A stretch of 64,000 bases of DNA, taken from positions 4,897,878 through 4,961,877 of the forward strand of contig OY811984.1 in the NCBI GenBank assembly GCA_963681505.1, written 5' to 3'. Shown here in pieces: positions 1 through 26,573 of this stretch. Under the pieces are notes generated by a model. It saw only the letters and a program-made list of their open reading frames with translations, made no database searches and had not been told where the DNA came from. The translations under genes and the position numbers were made by a program. Each line of letters begins with the position of its first letter. The stretch's first letter is position 1. This stretch comes from Eunapius fragilis (Eukaryota > Porifera > Demospongiae > Spongillida > Spongillidae).

Positions 1-185
1 GATGGTTGAATGATGAATTATAAACGAAGCCCTATACTTAAGTGTTACTTTATTCGAGTTCAATGTTTTATGCGGCATTGAATGCGTCCATACGTTGCAA
101 TAGTATTTGTTCTCGTAAGGTACAAGTGATACTTTACGGTAATAACTATTACGCGTCTATGCACTATGAAAAATTAAAATTAAGA

Positions 186-1998
<1,813 letters not shown>

Positions 1999-2595
1999 GG
2001 GTGGAGAGGCCAGACAGTTTTATTGTTGGGGCGGGGGGGGGGAAGTCTATTTTGCAGTATGTTTCTAAAATGCATATATATGTATGTCCATTTGTGAATA
2101 TCATACACTGCCATTGTAAAGCACATTAAATTGTCTTTATCATTACAGCACCAATCCTGTATGGAACTAACTACCATACTTAATATGTATGAAGGGTCAG
2201 TTACTAGGAAGTGTCCATTGCCCCAATATTGCAGAATGGTGAAGTGGTAAGTAATTGTTAACACTTTTAAGTGATGGTGCAGATGTGTTGGAGTTATTCC
2301 TCCAAGGAAACCTTTTGATTTGCGTCTTTGATGCACTGGCTTTTGCAAAGCCTTCGTAGCAGCACAGTACATGTATAGGGTGAAGCCACCCTAGTTAGGG
2401 CATGAGGCTGTTGCATGCAGTACTAGTCAGAGTATTACATCCAAAGGATTAAAAAAAAAAATTACTGGTTTTCCTGGTCGTTCAAAGAATTTCTATGCGA
2501 ACATGTTATTATTGCGTCACTCGCACCACGCATGCGCGTCTTCCTGGCGCTAAGTAGTGTTAATCGGCCGCCTAACACCTTCGGCTACCTAAAAG
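1999..2595. other. Intergenic spacer between transporter and repeat glycoprotein
   Basis: This holds the transporter 3' UTR, with an ATTAAA-type signal near 2125, and the upstream region of the next gene. No coding sequence was seen. Confidence 0.6.
2527..2538 (+). promoter_or_regulatory. NRF1/alpha-Pal-like palindrome upstream of the glycoprotein gene
   Basis: CACGCATGCGCG lies about 58 bp before the glycoprotein ATG and fits the NRF1 core GCATGCGC. A similar site sits before the cathepsin gene. The regulatory role is inferred from the motif and position only. Confidence 0.35.
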
Positions 2596-5500
2596 ATGCA
2601 CGACCTACTGCTTGTGTGCTCGCTGTTTTTGAGCTGTTTGCACTCTGTCCGCGCACAGGTAAATCCCTGTTTAAAAAATAAATAAATTGTATTCATTTTA
2701 CTGATTTGTTTTCCTAGGATCTGGCGGGCTGTGCACTGATATCGGAATTTGAAGGAATTAATTGCAACATTACAAGCGCTGTACGAGACAGCGATACTAC
2801 GAATATTCACGTTATAGTCTTTCAGAACGGCACTCTGATCGGAGGCATTAATGTCACCATTGCCAGGGATACAGCGTTCAACGGTTTCATTGAGCATTTT
2901 CCCAATATTAACTCCACAGTGAACTTTGGTAACAGCACGATTAGTGTGAGCGATGGGTTGACGGAGCGATTCCCGTTTGAAAATGTTACCGTGGCGGTCT
3001 CGAACACGTCAGTTGAAGTGAATACGCCCGCCTCCGTCCTTTATCCGTTCACGATTACCGCGTCGGTTGAAATGTCTAACGATAGCTGCGTCGACTTGAA
3101 CGTGACCGCGGGAATATGCGGACAAGCATTTCCGGTGTGCACAGCGCAATTCAACCTTACCTGCCCTCGCGAGGCTGCTTGCAACATCACAGCACTTCGA
3201 GATGCCAACGATAACGTGAGTGTTGTAGTTTCGGTTGGCAGCACGACTTTGATGAACACCACGATAGCTGAATCCGTGCTACAAAGTGATACAACCGTAT
3301 TGCAGAGCAATTCTCTGGTATTTGCGCTTCGTAGCGTCAACGGTACCATCGTTCTCGATGCAACTGAAAGAGTGTGCTTGTTCTGCAAAGCGGAATCTTT
3401 GATTGCCAATGCTACTGGACTTGGGAATGATTCAGGACCCGGTTGTCCTGGTCGGGTTACGTGCAACGTTACAGCTGTTAGGAACCAAAACGCTGGAAAC
3501 TTGTCGGTGCAAGTGTTTACGGTCAATGAAACCTTTCTGAACATGGCTTTGCAAGAATCCAGTTTGAATGGAAGCGGAGTCACTTTTCTGGTTAATAACT
3601 CAGTTGAACTTACACTGGTGAGTACGAGTGATGTAATTGAACTCACCGCGGTAAAGAATCGTTGTCCTTTCTGTGCCGCGAGATCATTTATTACAAATGC
3701 TACTGGATCCACATGTCCGCAAACGGTCGTATGCAACGTGACAGCTATTAGAAATGCCAGTGGAGGTTTAGTCGTTCAGGTCACCACAGGTGATGCAATC
3801 CTTCTCAACACTTCACTTCTTGAATCGGCTTTGAGTAACAGCAACAGCACATTTGCAGTCAATAGCTCCTTGCAACTTACTTTGGCTAGCTCTAGTGGTT
3901 CAGTCTCACTCTATGCAATGGATAACCAGTGCCCATACTGCAGTGCTCAGGCTGTCATCACTAATGCTACTCAACCTGGTTCGGGCAATCACTCTACCTG
4001 CCCACAACCAACAATATGCAACGTGACAGCCATTCGAAATACCAGTGGAGGTTTAGCCGTTCAGGTCACCGCTGGTGATGCAATCCTTCTCAATACTTCA
4101 CTTCTTGAATCGGCTTTGAGTAACAGCAACAGCACATTTGCAGTCAATAGCTCACTACAACTGTCACTGACCAGTGCTAATGGCTTTGTTGTACTTCTAG
4201 CAATGAATAATATGTGTCCTTACTGCAGCACACAAGCCTACATAAGCAATGCTACTGGTACTAGGTCAGGAAATGAAAATGCTGGTTTTTCTTGCCCTGC
4301 AGTAGTAACATGCAATATGACTGCCACTCGAAATGGTCCTGGGAGTGTTGCCATAGAAGTCACTACACCCCATTCCACCCTGCTGAATACATCACTCTTT
4401 GAATCCCTGCTATATAATGGAACCACAGTATCATTGAATAACACTCTGCAGCTCAGCATTACAGGGTCAAGTTACATGATTCTGCTCTTTGCAACGGAGA
4501 ATGGATGCTCCTTCTGTAATGCAACAGCACTTATTATCAATGCTACGCAGTCTGGCTCTGCTAACAACTCAAACAGTTCTAATTCTACAGGGACTACCTG
4601 TCCTGCACTAGTTTTTTGCAACATTACAGCCCTTCGAAATGCCACTGGAAGCATAGCAGTTCAAGTCCTCACTGCTAACATGACTTTACTAAATGCATCG
4701 TTTTCTGAATCCAGTTTGCTTGGTAATGGAACAAAATTGCAAGATGATCATTCCAAAGTACAAATTGCACTACGCAAAAAAGTGGATGGATTGATTGAGC
4801 TCTTGGCAGTAAATAACACATGCCCCTATTGCTATTCAAATGACACATTCATCAAAACTGAATCTTCCTGTCCACATGAAGTTGCATGTGATGCTGCAGC
4901 AATAAACAATAGCAATGGGAGTGTGTCCGTTCAAGTGTCCGTGGAAAGTGATATTTTGCTCAGCATTCTTCTCCCTGCATCCATGCTAAATGATACGAAA
5001 ATGATCATGCAGGACAACAATAAAAGCCTAACGTTTATGCTTCAAGGCAGCAATGGAAGCATCAAAGTGCTTGTAGCGGACAATGATACATGTGTGTTAT
5101 GTGAGTTGGTAGCTTTAATTGCAGTTAGTCAACCACCTGCAATCCTGCTGTGTGCCTGCACTTCACAGCAGAGGTGTGTTAATGGTACATGCCAAAGTAT
5201 TGCAACCAGTGTCATCAGTGTGAACACTGTGAAACTGGCCTTTAATGCACCAGTATCCATGGTAAGTTATACTGAATATAATGTTTGTATACAATATAAT
5301 ATATCACATATGCTCACATTTGTATTACGGGGTGCCCCACAATCAAGAAAAGCAATATATATTGTTGCTAATAGCAAATAAATAGTTTGATGACAATTCA
5401 CCGGTTGATAAATATTAATAAATAAAAACTTAAAACTTTAAGCACTTTGGGGTGTGTCTTTAATAATACCACAAAGGATAGTTCACAAGAGGCACACTGG

Positions 5501-7735
5501 GAATGAAACATAATCATATCATTAGCTTGAAATGTGGGATCATTTAATCTAATTTAATGGTTAATGGATTGGTTTTGTTTTAATAGATGTTGATGCTGTC
5601 AGATTATGTCTGTACTTTATGACTTTATTCTTCATAGCAGTCAATAGGTTTCATTACATGACTAATTCTGCATTCTCCTTAACCACATTAGGACACCCTG
5701 TATTTTATTTTTGCATATGTAATGGAGTCAGTGCGCAAGTTCATGCATTCTAATATGGCCTGCACCACAAAAGTGCGGAGGTGTGATAAATTATATCCCT
5801 TTTAGATTGGCACTGTTGCTAGAAACAACATGAAGCGTACTTTAGCACAAAGTGCAACTATATTTTGTGCAAGTGAACCATGTGGAACCAGGTATGCCCT
5901 CATTGGAGCTTACATAAAATAATCCATCACACAGAGCATATTGTGGTGGGCAGATGCACAATGCCTTAATATATTCCACAGCATTTGACGCTTTGTAAAA
6001 TGTATATATTTATATTGAAAACTAAAACTTCAACTAACTTGCGGTGTGGAAAATTATTATAAAATCACAAACTTTATATGGGATTGTTGCCAGGAAAAAG
6101 GGGCCCCAATGCATGTTTTTCAAATTATTTCGATATTCTTGGTCCTCTACAATGTATTTCTTACACACTGAAAATTGCTCTGTCCATCATGCGATTTGAA
6201 GTTAAAATTTTTGATTGTGTGTGTAAACTTTGATGCCCCATTTATTATATTGAGTATATATATGATATACCAACAATACGCAAACCATACACGTATACAT
6301 GTATATATATTTATTATTATATACAATGTATATTGCACACAGCAGCAGGATACATACTCATAACTATTTATATAAAAAGCACTACAACTAAAAGTCACAA
6401 CAGGTGGTTGGTGGTACATCCGGCCAAAATCACCCTGGCATGAGGGTGAGGCTGAGGCGACATAAATGGTTGATAAAACCTCACTTAGAGGTTAACATAG
6501 CTGGGTTGCTACGTTTTTCCGACAGGGTTGAAAGTATATTGACTTAGGTGCACTGCTTATTTATAGAAGAGACTGAAATGAGCAAAGTGTTGCAAGAAAT
6601 TAGACTAATGGAATCATTCTGCAGTTAAAGAAAATAATAATTCATATATGCTGATGATGCGAAGTGAGACATTGTGGATTAATCCATTGTTGTGCTGATG
6701 TGGTTTGATATTGTGCATCATCAATGAAATTTATGCTGGTACAGAGGGCTCTCCTTACGAGGCTTCCTCTTGGAAGCAGAGTAACTTCATGTTTGTCGGA
6801 ATCTATGAGAGTAGGCTCTATATAGGAATCCTGTATACCACCAACTTTCTCGAGTTTTTATCACTTGTAAAATGTAACTTCCTCTCTATCAATGGCTGCA
6901 ACAATGGATACATTTTAATTATTCACACCATAACACGGTCTAGTTTTGTAGCATTGCTTGCTGTGTAGACAAAATAAAGATCCTGGACCTTCTGCTGATA
7001 GATGCACACCCCGTCATATAGTGTTTTGGGGGCAGGCATATTCTTTGGCCAGGTTTATCTAACTGACATCCTGATTAAAACAAAAAAAAAACAATAAATT
7101 TAGCTCACCACACATATGCAGTCAATTCTAATGCTGATATTTAGGACCCAAGAAGCACTTCCAGGTTAAAGAACCAAGTGATTTGTTTAACCTACATCTA
7201 TTTAGGTCTCCTGCCCAGTACAATGAAACAGATGTTGTGTTGGATGAAGCGGCTGCAACAAAAAGGGAGGGGCCATCTCAGCTCCTCATTTACATCCATC
7301 ACCCTGTTGGATCAATATCCATCAATCCAGATGAGCCTCTAGTTCCTGCCTCCGCATCGCTATCCATTGTGCAGGTGTCCATTGCCTCCATCCAAAATGT
7401 CACTGGTCTGAGTGTCCTTGCAGTCAGTTTGTACCAGCCTCCATCTGTCGAAGACAGTGGTGGACAGGTCAATATAGCCGCCATTGTTGGTGGGGTTATA
7501 GGTGGAACACTCTTCGTCGCGGCACTGTTGCTTTTGCTTATCCTCGTAATTCTGATCATGTAAGTTTTTGTGTGTGGAATAAACAAAAAGTGTGATCTAA
7601 TGTGATGTGATGTGTAGGGGCATTAAGAAGCAAAAGAAGATGAAGGTGAAGCCGTTGAAATCAAGCAGTGAGCAGCCATCACCGAAGTCACCTACCTCAT
7701 CCTCAGGCAGTGCTGTGGAGCTGGTCAAATCTTAA
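2596..7735 (+). CDS. Large repeat-bearing, heavily N-glycosylated type I membrane protein
   Basis: Family not recognised. Exons are 2596-2658, 2718-5261, 7145-7164 (a 20-nt microexon), 7206-7559 and 7618-7735; phases agree throughout and give about 1032 residues. Exon 1 is a signal peptide ending in VRAQ. Exon 2 (848 codons) carries about seven units of 80-100 residues, each opening with a CPxxxxCNxTAxRN motif and closing with a CPYC/CPFC-type pair and a VITNAT-like segment; dozens of NxS/T sequons imply dense N-glycosylation. Exon 4 holds a stalk and a membrane helix (GGVIGGTLFVAALLLLLILV), followed by a short Lys- and Ser-rich cytoplasmic tail ending VELVKS. The protein is likely a cell-surface or matrix-facing adhesion or recognition molecule, but this is inference. 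Units 3 and 4 are almost identical at the DNA level. A polyA signal AATAAA lies near 7942. Confidence 0.8.
6075..6250. mobile_element. MITE family 1, partial copy in glycoprotein intron 2
   Basis: It begins TATATGGGATTGTTGCCAGG and then follows the family body seen intact at 41411-41672. The right terminal repeat is missing. It lies in the 1.9-kb intron 5262-7144. Confidence 0.6.
6830..6890. mobile_element. Half copy of the foldback element seen at 58458-58719
   Basis: The stretch from the ATATAGGAATCCTGTATACC motif through CCACCAACTTTCTCG to TTTTTATCACTTGTAA matches the right arm of the 58.5-kb element. Confidence 0.45.
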
Positions 7736-9166
7736 CTTGCATAATTGTAATTCATGCACTGGTATACAATTTAAACAAGCATTTGTGTCATTTCACTGTA
7801 TCAGCATTTAAACCTATATGCTATCCACATATATATATCCTTGTCCCATGTGTTTCAATGAACTGGTGTAACTTTATTATGAACACAGTGTTGATATATA
7901 TCTCTATTAGGAACAGTTAAAAATGAAATCCATGATCTACAAATAAATGAACTCTTAAGGTTTATCCTAACCACTTTACCCTCCTATCGCACCACTCAGC
8001 CAGCGAAGAGGTGAAGAGTATATTTCCCTGGTGTTTTGACCTCACTATCAACACATCCTGTGAAATTTATACTCAATGCAAATTCCCATAATAGACACAT
8101 TCCTCTCTTTTATTATTTGGGGGGGGGGGGGGGGGCGGGGGTTGGTTTAGTGCTATCATTCACTATTTATGCTGGAGGGTTATGTTTTGATCCTACCTAG
8201 ACAGCATGACACTTTAAAGCCAGAGGTGGATACAGAGGGGGGCTGGGGGGTGAATGAAATTCACAAATTCACAATCAATTTTCACCATATATGGACTCAG
8301 CAATACCATATATGGTCACAATTGATTGTGAATATAATCTCAACCCTCTGGCAAGCCCTATCATCCCCCACATGAATCTCCACCCCCACCCCCCCCCCCA
8401 CACACAACAATTCTTAAGTTTTTGTATGTATGTGTGCAGTAAATGACATGCGGAATGCTCGGTGTTTCAGATTAACTCCCCCTCAATGAAAATGTTCACA
8501 AGACTTTTCAATACTCATGAAGTCTTAACATCAGGGAACTATACACGAACATTTACAAGCTAACACAATATGACAAAGCACAGTTTGCTCTCCATCCTCT
8601 CTTCCACCTCCTATTATGATCACACCAATGCCTTACACATCCTAACCTCAGCTTTCAGTGGCAGATAGCCATGCCTCGTTGTGAAAAAACCAGCAATCCA
8701 TACAGTAGAGACAGGCCCAGTTCAAACCTTTTTTACCATGACTCTGGTTAAAATTTATATTGTTATATGACTGTGGTCATACGTATGTATTCATGTGTAC
8801 ATAAATTTATGAATACACTCTTACATCTCAAGACATTCATACTACATGTACCACGTACTCATGATTAAGTCCCCACAATATTAAAACACTCAAAATTTTG
8901 TAATACTGCTTATTTTTATTTCAGGGGTAATTTGGATTCTCAAGACAATGTATCTGAGTTTGCCTTACCCATTATGTGCATTGCATTAGTTGTTCTAAAA
9001 CACCCACCTACGGAGCTCATGGTCACGTCACGTCACGTCACGAGAACCGCAAGCAGGGCCAGGGGGTAAATCTATAATTTATTAAAATTGATATTTATAT
9101 ATAGTCAACCAAAGTGATGTTCTCAGTGTGAGTTGCGATACTGATGGAGCAGTGTCACGATAGCTA
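7736..9166. other. Intergenic spacer before the SPCA gene
   Basis: 1.4 kb without a supported gene. It contains a polyA signal for the glycoprotein gene (about 7942), a run of 17 G (8119-8135), a C-rich patch (near 8385-8400) and the SPCA promoter region. Confidence 0.6.
9023..9042 (-). promoter_or_regulatory. Tandem UPRE/CRE-like motifs in the SPCA promoter
   Basis: TCACG is repeated four times, which on the minus strand gives three overlapping TGACGTGA boxes. TGACGTGG/A is the unfolded-protein-response element bound by ATF6/XBP1-type bZIP factors in animals. The boxes lie about 125-145 bp upstream of the ATG of a Golgi calcium pump, a sensible stress-response target. Function is inferred. 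Confidence 0.4.
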
Positions 9167-21644
<12,478 letters not shown>

Positions 21645-21745
21645 CCAAACTTTATCATTGCATAAGTGGATGTGTGTTCCAAAAAAAGATCTATCATTAT
21701 ACACTATTTTTTAAGCACACTAAAAAATAAAACTATCCATCATGT

Positions 21746-22639
21746 TCAGTAGTTGACCTTTTCGAAGGAGGGCGTGGCCCATGCGCAGTACGTCGTCTCT
21801 ATGTTTAGGCAGTTGACTCCCCTCTCGAGTTGGAACCAGCCCGCCTCACCCCAAGATGTGCCGAACGAGTTGCGACCGACCCAGTACTTCATCCCGTCCG
21901 CGTTCACGCCCCACCCGGTGATGGTGACCACGTGGGTAGTTCCATTGTAGTGGGTGGGGTCCTGTATGATCCCTTCCGTGTAGTCCTCGAAGGATGGCGC
22001 GTGGGCGTACACGGAACAGGCGATCGGTCCCCTCGCAAATATCTCCACCATCATCATCTCTTCGCCCATTATGGACCCGTACTCACTGACGAAGTACCGA
22101 GTCCCGTTGATGAACTTGCACTGCCCGAACCTGTCGCACGTCCGACACATCGTCTGCTCCAAGGGCAACTCGGCCCAGTAAAAATGATCAGTGCCCATAC
22201 TAGGGGCGCATGTGATGTCCGTTATGCCGTTCTCAAAGATGAACTTGTACGCCATGACGTCGCTTCCACCGTCGCAGCTGCCAGCGTCCGTTGCCAGGTC
22301 CAGCAGCACCTGCGGGGAAAGGCGGACAAAGGGGAGTTTGCCGCCCGTGGCAATGATAAAGCGGTCGGTCAGCGCACCGGTGGAGGCATGCGCCCAGCAA
22401 GAGCCGCACGGAGAGGGGAGGAACTGGGTCGTGACTGCGGAGACATAGCACGTGCCGTTCACCGACGCCCAGTTGAAGTTGAGGGGAAGCGCTGTTGGTT
22501 CGACGTACTCGTGGGGCAACTTGCTCACCACGAAGCTGGGGCGGGGGCCTTTTACATCTTTGAAGCACCCCGAGTCAAACTCCTTTGCGTGCGCGTACGC
22601 GAGCACAAATGCGCAGATAAAAAGTGCTAACGTTTTCAT
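21746..22639 (-). CDS. CTSZ-like: Cathepsin X/Z-like papain-family cysteine protease, intronless
   Basis: A secreted or lysosomal C1A protease of the cathepsin X type (carboxypeptidase activity in the known family), 297 residues from the first ATG at 22639. A signal peptide (MKTLALFICAFVLAYAHA) is followed by a very short pro-region and LPHEYVEP, which matches the start of mature cathepsin X. The active site is complete: Gln72 (oxyanion), Cys81 in CGSCWAHAS, His236 in THVVTITGWG and Asn257 in RNSFGTSWG, where the usual Trp after Asn-Ser is Phe. The cathepsin X mini-loop is present but its HIP motif reads FLP, so exopeptidase preference may differ. There are no introns and GC content is higher than in the neighbours, unlike the adjacent 22-exon ATPase; it could be an old retrocopy. 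It ends 101 bp from the stop of the convergent ATPase gene, so the 3' UTRs probably overlap. Confidence 0.93.
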   Translation of the reverse strand: MKTLALFICAFVLAYAHAKEFDSGCFKDVKGPRPSFVVSKLPHEYVEPTALPLNFNWASVNGTCYVSAVTTQFLPSPCGSCWAHASTGALTDRFIIATGGKLPFVRLSPQVLLDLATDAGSCDGGSDVMAYKFIFENGITDITCAPSMGTDHFYWAELPLEQTMCRTCDRFGQCKFINGTRYFVSEYGSIMGEEMMMVEIFARGPIACSVYAHAPSFEDYTEGIIQDPTHYNGTTHVVTITGWGVNADGMKYWVGRNSFGTSWGEAGWFQLERGVNCLNIETTYCAWATPSFEKVNY

Positions 22640-22669
22640 TTGACTAGCCACCCCCTAGCTCGCGAATAA

Positions 22670-22681
22670 TGCGCATGCGCA
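22670..22681 (-). promoter_or_regulatory. Perfect NRF1/alpha-Pal palindrome upstream of the cathepsin gene
   Basis: TGCGCATGCGCA, the NRF1 consensus, lies about 30 bp before the cathepsin ATG on the minus strand. This is a common TATA-less promoter element in animals. Function inferred. Confidence 0.45.
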
Positions 22682-23158
22682 AGATATGTTATGAGGAGCT
22701 CGAGGGCCGATCATCATGTAGACAAAAAATAATAAAATAAAATAAATGAAATGCATGATTGAAACATTCTTTTTCCTGGTCTGCATTTACTGACATACAT
22801 ACATCGCAGTATTGATGATTGTCACAATGCATGAAGATGGAATTAAAGGACAAATCCCACTAATCTCTCCTCAGTTATTCGGATACGCAGATAGATTCTG
22901 ATCAGTGCATCTGTAGTCTGAAAACGATATTTCAGCAATCCTTGAATTTAGCTTCAGCATCATTCGTAATTGGAGGGTGCGTGTCTACTGTGAAGTTTAT
23001 CGCATATATAAGCCACCACCTCACCCTCTGCCCCCATCAAAACAAAAGAAAAATCCACGTATTTACCGCAAACTTTTAAAAAATTTTAACATTTCGGGGA
23101 GTAAAATGGTACTCATAGATGATTTCGAAAAAAGGTAACTTGACAGCGAGCTTGACAG
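22682..23158. other. Spacer between cathepsin gene and duplicated segment
   Basis: AT-rich sequence with no coding features. The duplication breakpoint is at its right end, at a CAG shared with the junction at 26571-26573. Confidence 0.6.
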
Positions 23159-26100
23159 TAACACTTATAAACACGAAACATTTTTCAGTATCAGTTTGGA
23201 CGGGCCAAGTACTCTAACGTCTTGAACAAAATGCGTGCAGGGGTTGTACATTGTTAGCTTTCTATTACTTATTATTGTTATTATTATAAGGATGAACTGT
23301 GCAAATGTGTATGGGTTATGTGCACAACTATCGCGGCAAAATTTGAAATTTCTCAATAGTCATTATATAGACTGCTCAGAACCATACACCGGGGGGAAAT
23401 TATTGTTATGTCATATAAGTAATGGTTTTGAGGTAAGTTCTTATCAGTGTATCTATAGCACAGCCAGACCAGGGGTTGCAGAGTTGTGGGATGATTACTG
23501 GGCAAGGTTCCAAACTTTTGTGGGAGCAATGCGGATGCTCTTAGCCGCCTTCCAGTGGGGCCAGATATCAACTTCGATGGGGAGGAAGGTGATGCAGACG
23601 TGGACACTGTCTGCACCATCAAGGCTGTCAGCCTTCAGCTAAATCCTACTGACCCAGGAACACTGGTTAAGGAGTCAACAAAGGACCTGGTCATTGCCAA
23701 TGGTATGCGCTACACGCGAGAAGGATGGCCGCCTAAGGGACGTATCAAACAGAAGTTTGCTAAACGATTCATTGAAGATTTTTATACGGATCAAGAGTGG
23801 TGATTCCCTCCAAGTCTCCTGTCCCAAGTACTGCAACTTCTTCATTTGGGACATTTTGGGATGCAGCGAATGAAGTCATTAGTGCACATTGCAGTCTATT
23901 GGCCAGGGATGGATATCGAGATAATGGACCTCTGCCATCGGTGTACTGCCTGTGCCAAACACCAGAAAAAGCCACCCAAGGCAGCAAGCCACCCATGGAT
24001 GCTTCCAGAGAAACCATGGAGTCGTGTACATGTCAACCATGCAATCAACTTTCTGGGAAGCAATTGGCTTATCCTCATCAATGCCTACTCCAAGTATCCA
24101 TCCATCCATCCCACCACTTCCACCTCCACTAAATCCACCACTCAGTTGTTAGAGCAAGACTTTGTACACTTCGGCTATCCACATAACATCGTGTCGGACA
24201 ATGCAACTTCATTCTCCTCAGAGCAGTTCCAGACCTGGTGTCGTGAGAGAGGCATCATTCACCTCCCTATCATCCCCCCACCAATGGTGCTGCTGAACGT
24301 CTGGTCCAGACCTTCAAACAGGCTCTCACCAAATCATTGTTGCCACCACAAGCTGCACTGCAGTAGTTCTTAATGCAATATTGCCAGACACCTTGGGCAG
24401 AGGGCTATTCTCCAAGTGAATTGCTTAACGGTCATCAGATCAGGACTAGAATTGACATTCTCCTTCCTTCTCCAGCACACACTGCTCAAAGCAAGCAGGC
24501 CAGGGAAGCCACAAAGTCTCAAACTTATGAGGTCCCTTACAGTGAGAGTCACTCCCATATACTCTGTGGGCACGCCCTGCTATGCTCTCTATTGTGGCCC
24601 TAGAAGGGTTCCTGCTGTGGTCACTAAGGTGTTTGACACCCGCAGTGTCAATGTTTGAGGGTATTTCCACGTGGTGGCACTTGGTGACGACATATAGAGC
24701 AGCTTCGTCCACGTTACGGGGCTCGAGAGGATGCAGACATGGAGAGGAAGTATAAGCTGCCCCAGTGGAACCACTTCCAGGATCATCAACCACAGAGGTG
24801 GCAACCTCCATGCACGACACCCAAGTACCTCTCATTTCTACAGAAGAAGCAAGGGTTACTGCTCAACCCATGCAAAGGTACCGCAATACTGGTGGAGAGT
24901 ACACTCGAGATAACCTTAGAAGATCAACTAACCCTTTCCGTTAGAGGGGATATCGCCTCTCGGTGATCAATGGAGAACTTCAAGGCTGGCAGGGAGGTGT
25001 TCTGACCATGTAACCTGAAGCCATTCTGTCTTTAGTCTTGCACATGCAATTTGAAGTATTTAGCATATACACCACGTGTTAAGTCACTTCTTTTTCTCAT
25101 GTATTAGCTTGCACTAGCTGTAGTTGTTCTGATTAATAGTTGTGCCTTTTGATTCCCTGTAATCATATTAATTTGAAATCCTGATTTCCGAGAAAACACG
25201 ACAATAACCAAAGTCAATTGTGTAACTGGGTCATGTACCAATTCATACGTTCGTTGTAAGCAATTAAACGTCTTTTGAGTGCTGTACTCACCCACCTGTA
25301 CATCACTCCTTACTGGCACTGCACCACCATCAACAGTGCATGTATTATAGGTTTGCTGCTTTTAAGCATATCATGATGTGGGCATACATGGACACTTCAC
25401 TCATGCACTTTGCACCAGGATGATGCCATACATTCTGCATGTGCAGACTGATGCCCGAAAATACAGCATTCAGGGGTTGGTGTAATATGGACAAGCACAA
25501 GGGACACATAAGTTGGTCCAGAATAGAGGAACTATTACAAGTGGCTAATATGTTGCCAAGCAGTCAACTGCTGTGTGGCATCCAATCAAAAGGGAATTAG
25601 CTGTCTATCCATCACTTATGTGCACTAATTGAGTGAGAACCTATATAGTCTCTTCCCCAGACCCAATATCCGCAGCTGCGGATGGAATCATCACCGCCTG
25701 TACAAATTTCTGTCCAGCGATTATGTGGAAGGAAATAATCACGGAGGTATGAACTCATTACCAGACGTAAGAATTTCAATTAGCGAATGAAGACAGAAGG
25801 GACCATTTCTCAAAAGCTTATCAGCACCCCCCCCCCCCCCCCCATAACATCTTGGGAGGCGAAGAGGTGTTTAATGCTTCTGAAAACTCTCCACCAAGAA
25901 GCAGCCACTCACACTATATCGCTCATTCACCTTCGTTGCATGTGTCTCCTATTCAAACCTACGCAAAAAATACTCTTACCCTGATCAACGGTGAAAAAAA
26001 AGTGGCTACTTCTACGTGTGACTTTATAAGCGGAGCGTATATATAATCTGTTCACTAAGAAATAATAACTAATTAGCTATTTTAATAACGTGATAAATCT

Positions 26101-26573
26101 CAAGTCAGATAAGTTTAACGGTAAAATGTATTACAATTCTTAGCCGAGCGATGTCTGGCAATATACCTGCTTAATAACAAGAACCCTATGCCGTTAGCAT
26201 GATTTGTGATGTCACATTTCATAAACACTCCACCCAAAATTAGCTACGTATACCCTCCTGCTGCGCGACGTCATGCATTCATGGACGGCCCCAGTTGAAC
26301 TCGCATCGTGTTACCAGTTATATATTATCTCTGGTGTTCCACGCCACCATATCATATTGCTTTATGTCTGTGTGTGTTAGACGTTCAATCGCACTGTATA
26401 ATCTATATAGCAGCAAGACTAATTTGACAAACTCAACACAATTTCACATGCAACGACGTTCAAAGAAGGGCGAAAGAGGGTAGCAGCTGGTGAGATCTTC
26501 TACCAGTATCCGCAATCCTGGCTCGGTTTGACGTGCTGAAAGGCATTACTAACAATCATTGCTGACACTTCAG
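23159..26573 (+). mobile_element. Ty3/gypsy-type LTR retroelement fossil, duplication copy 1
   Basis: A 3.4-kb segment holding the tail of a Ty3/gypsy pol region on the + strand: the RNase H-integrase linker (about 23560-23800), integrase zinc-finger and core (about 23840-24340) and integrase C-terminal region (about 24370-24965). A possible LTR bounded by TG...CA follows at about 24999-26572; no clear primer-binding site was seen. It is broken, with several breaks and most of gag and reverse transcriptase absent. The first about 100 bp resemble an arm of the inverted-repeat element at 35.3-36.1 kb. It is nearly identical to the next segment, so the duplication is recent. Confidence 0.75.

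Noticed and set aside
3041-3736. Minus-strand 231-codon frame
   Set aside because: Antisense of the glycoprotein repeat units.
21830-22630. + strand 266-codon frame
   Set aside because: Antisense shadow of the cathepsin gene, open because of its GC-rich codons.
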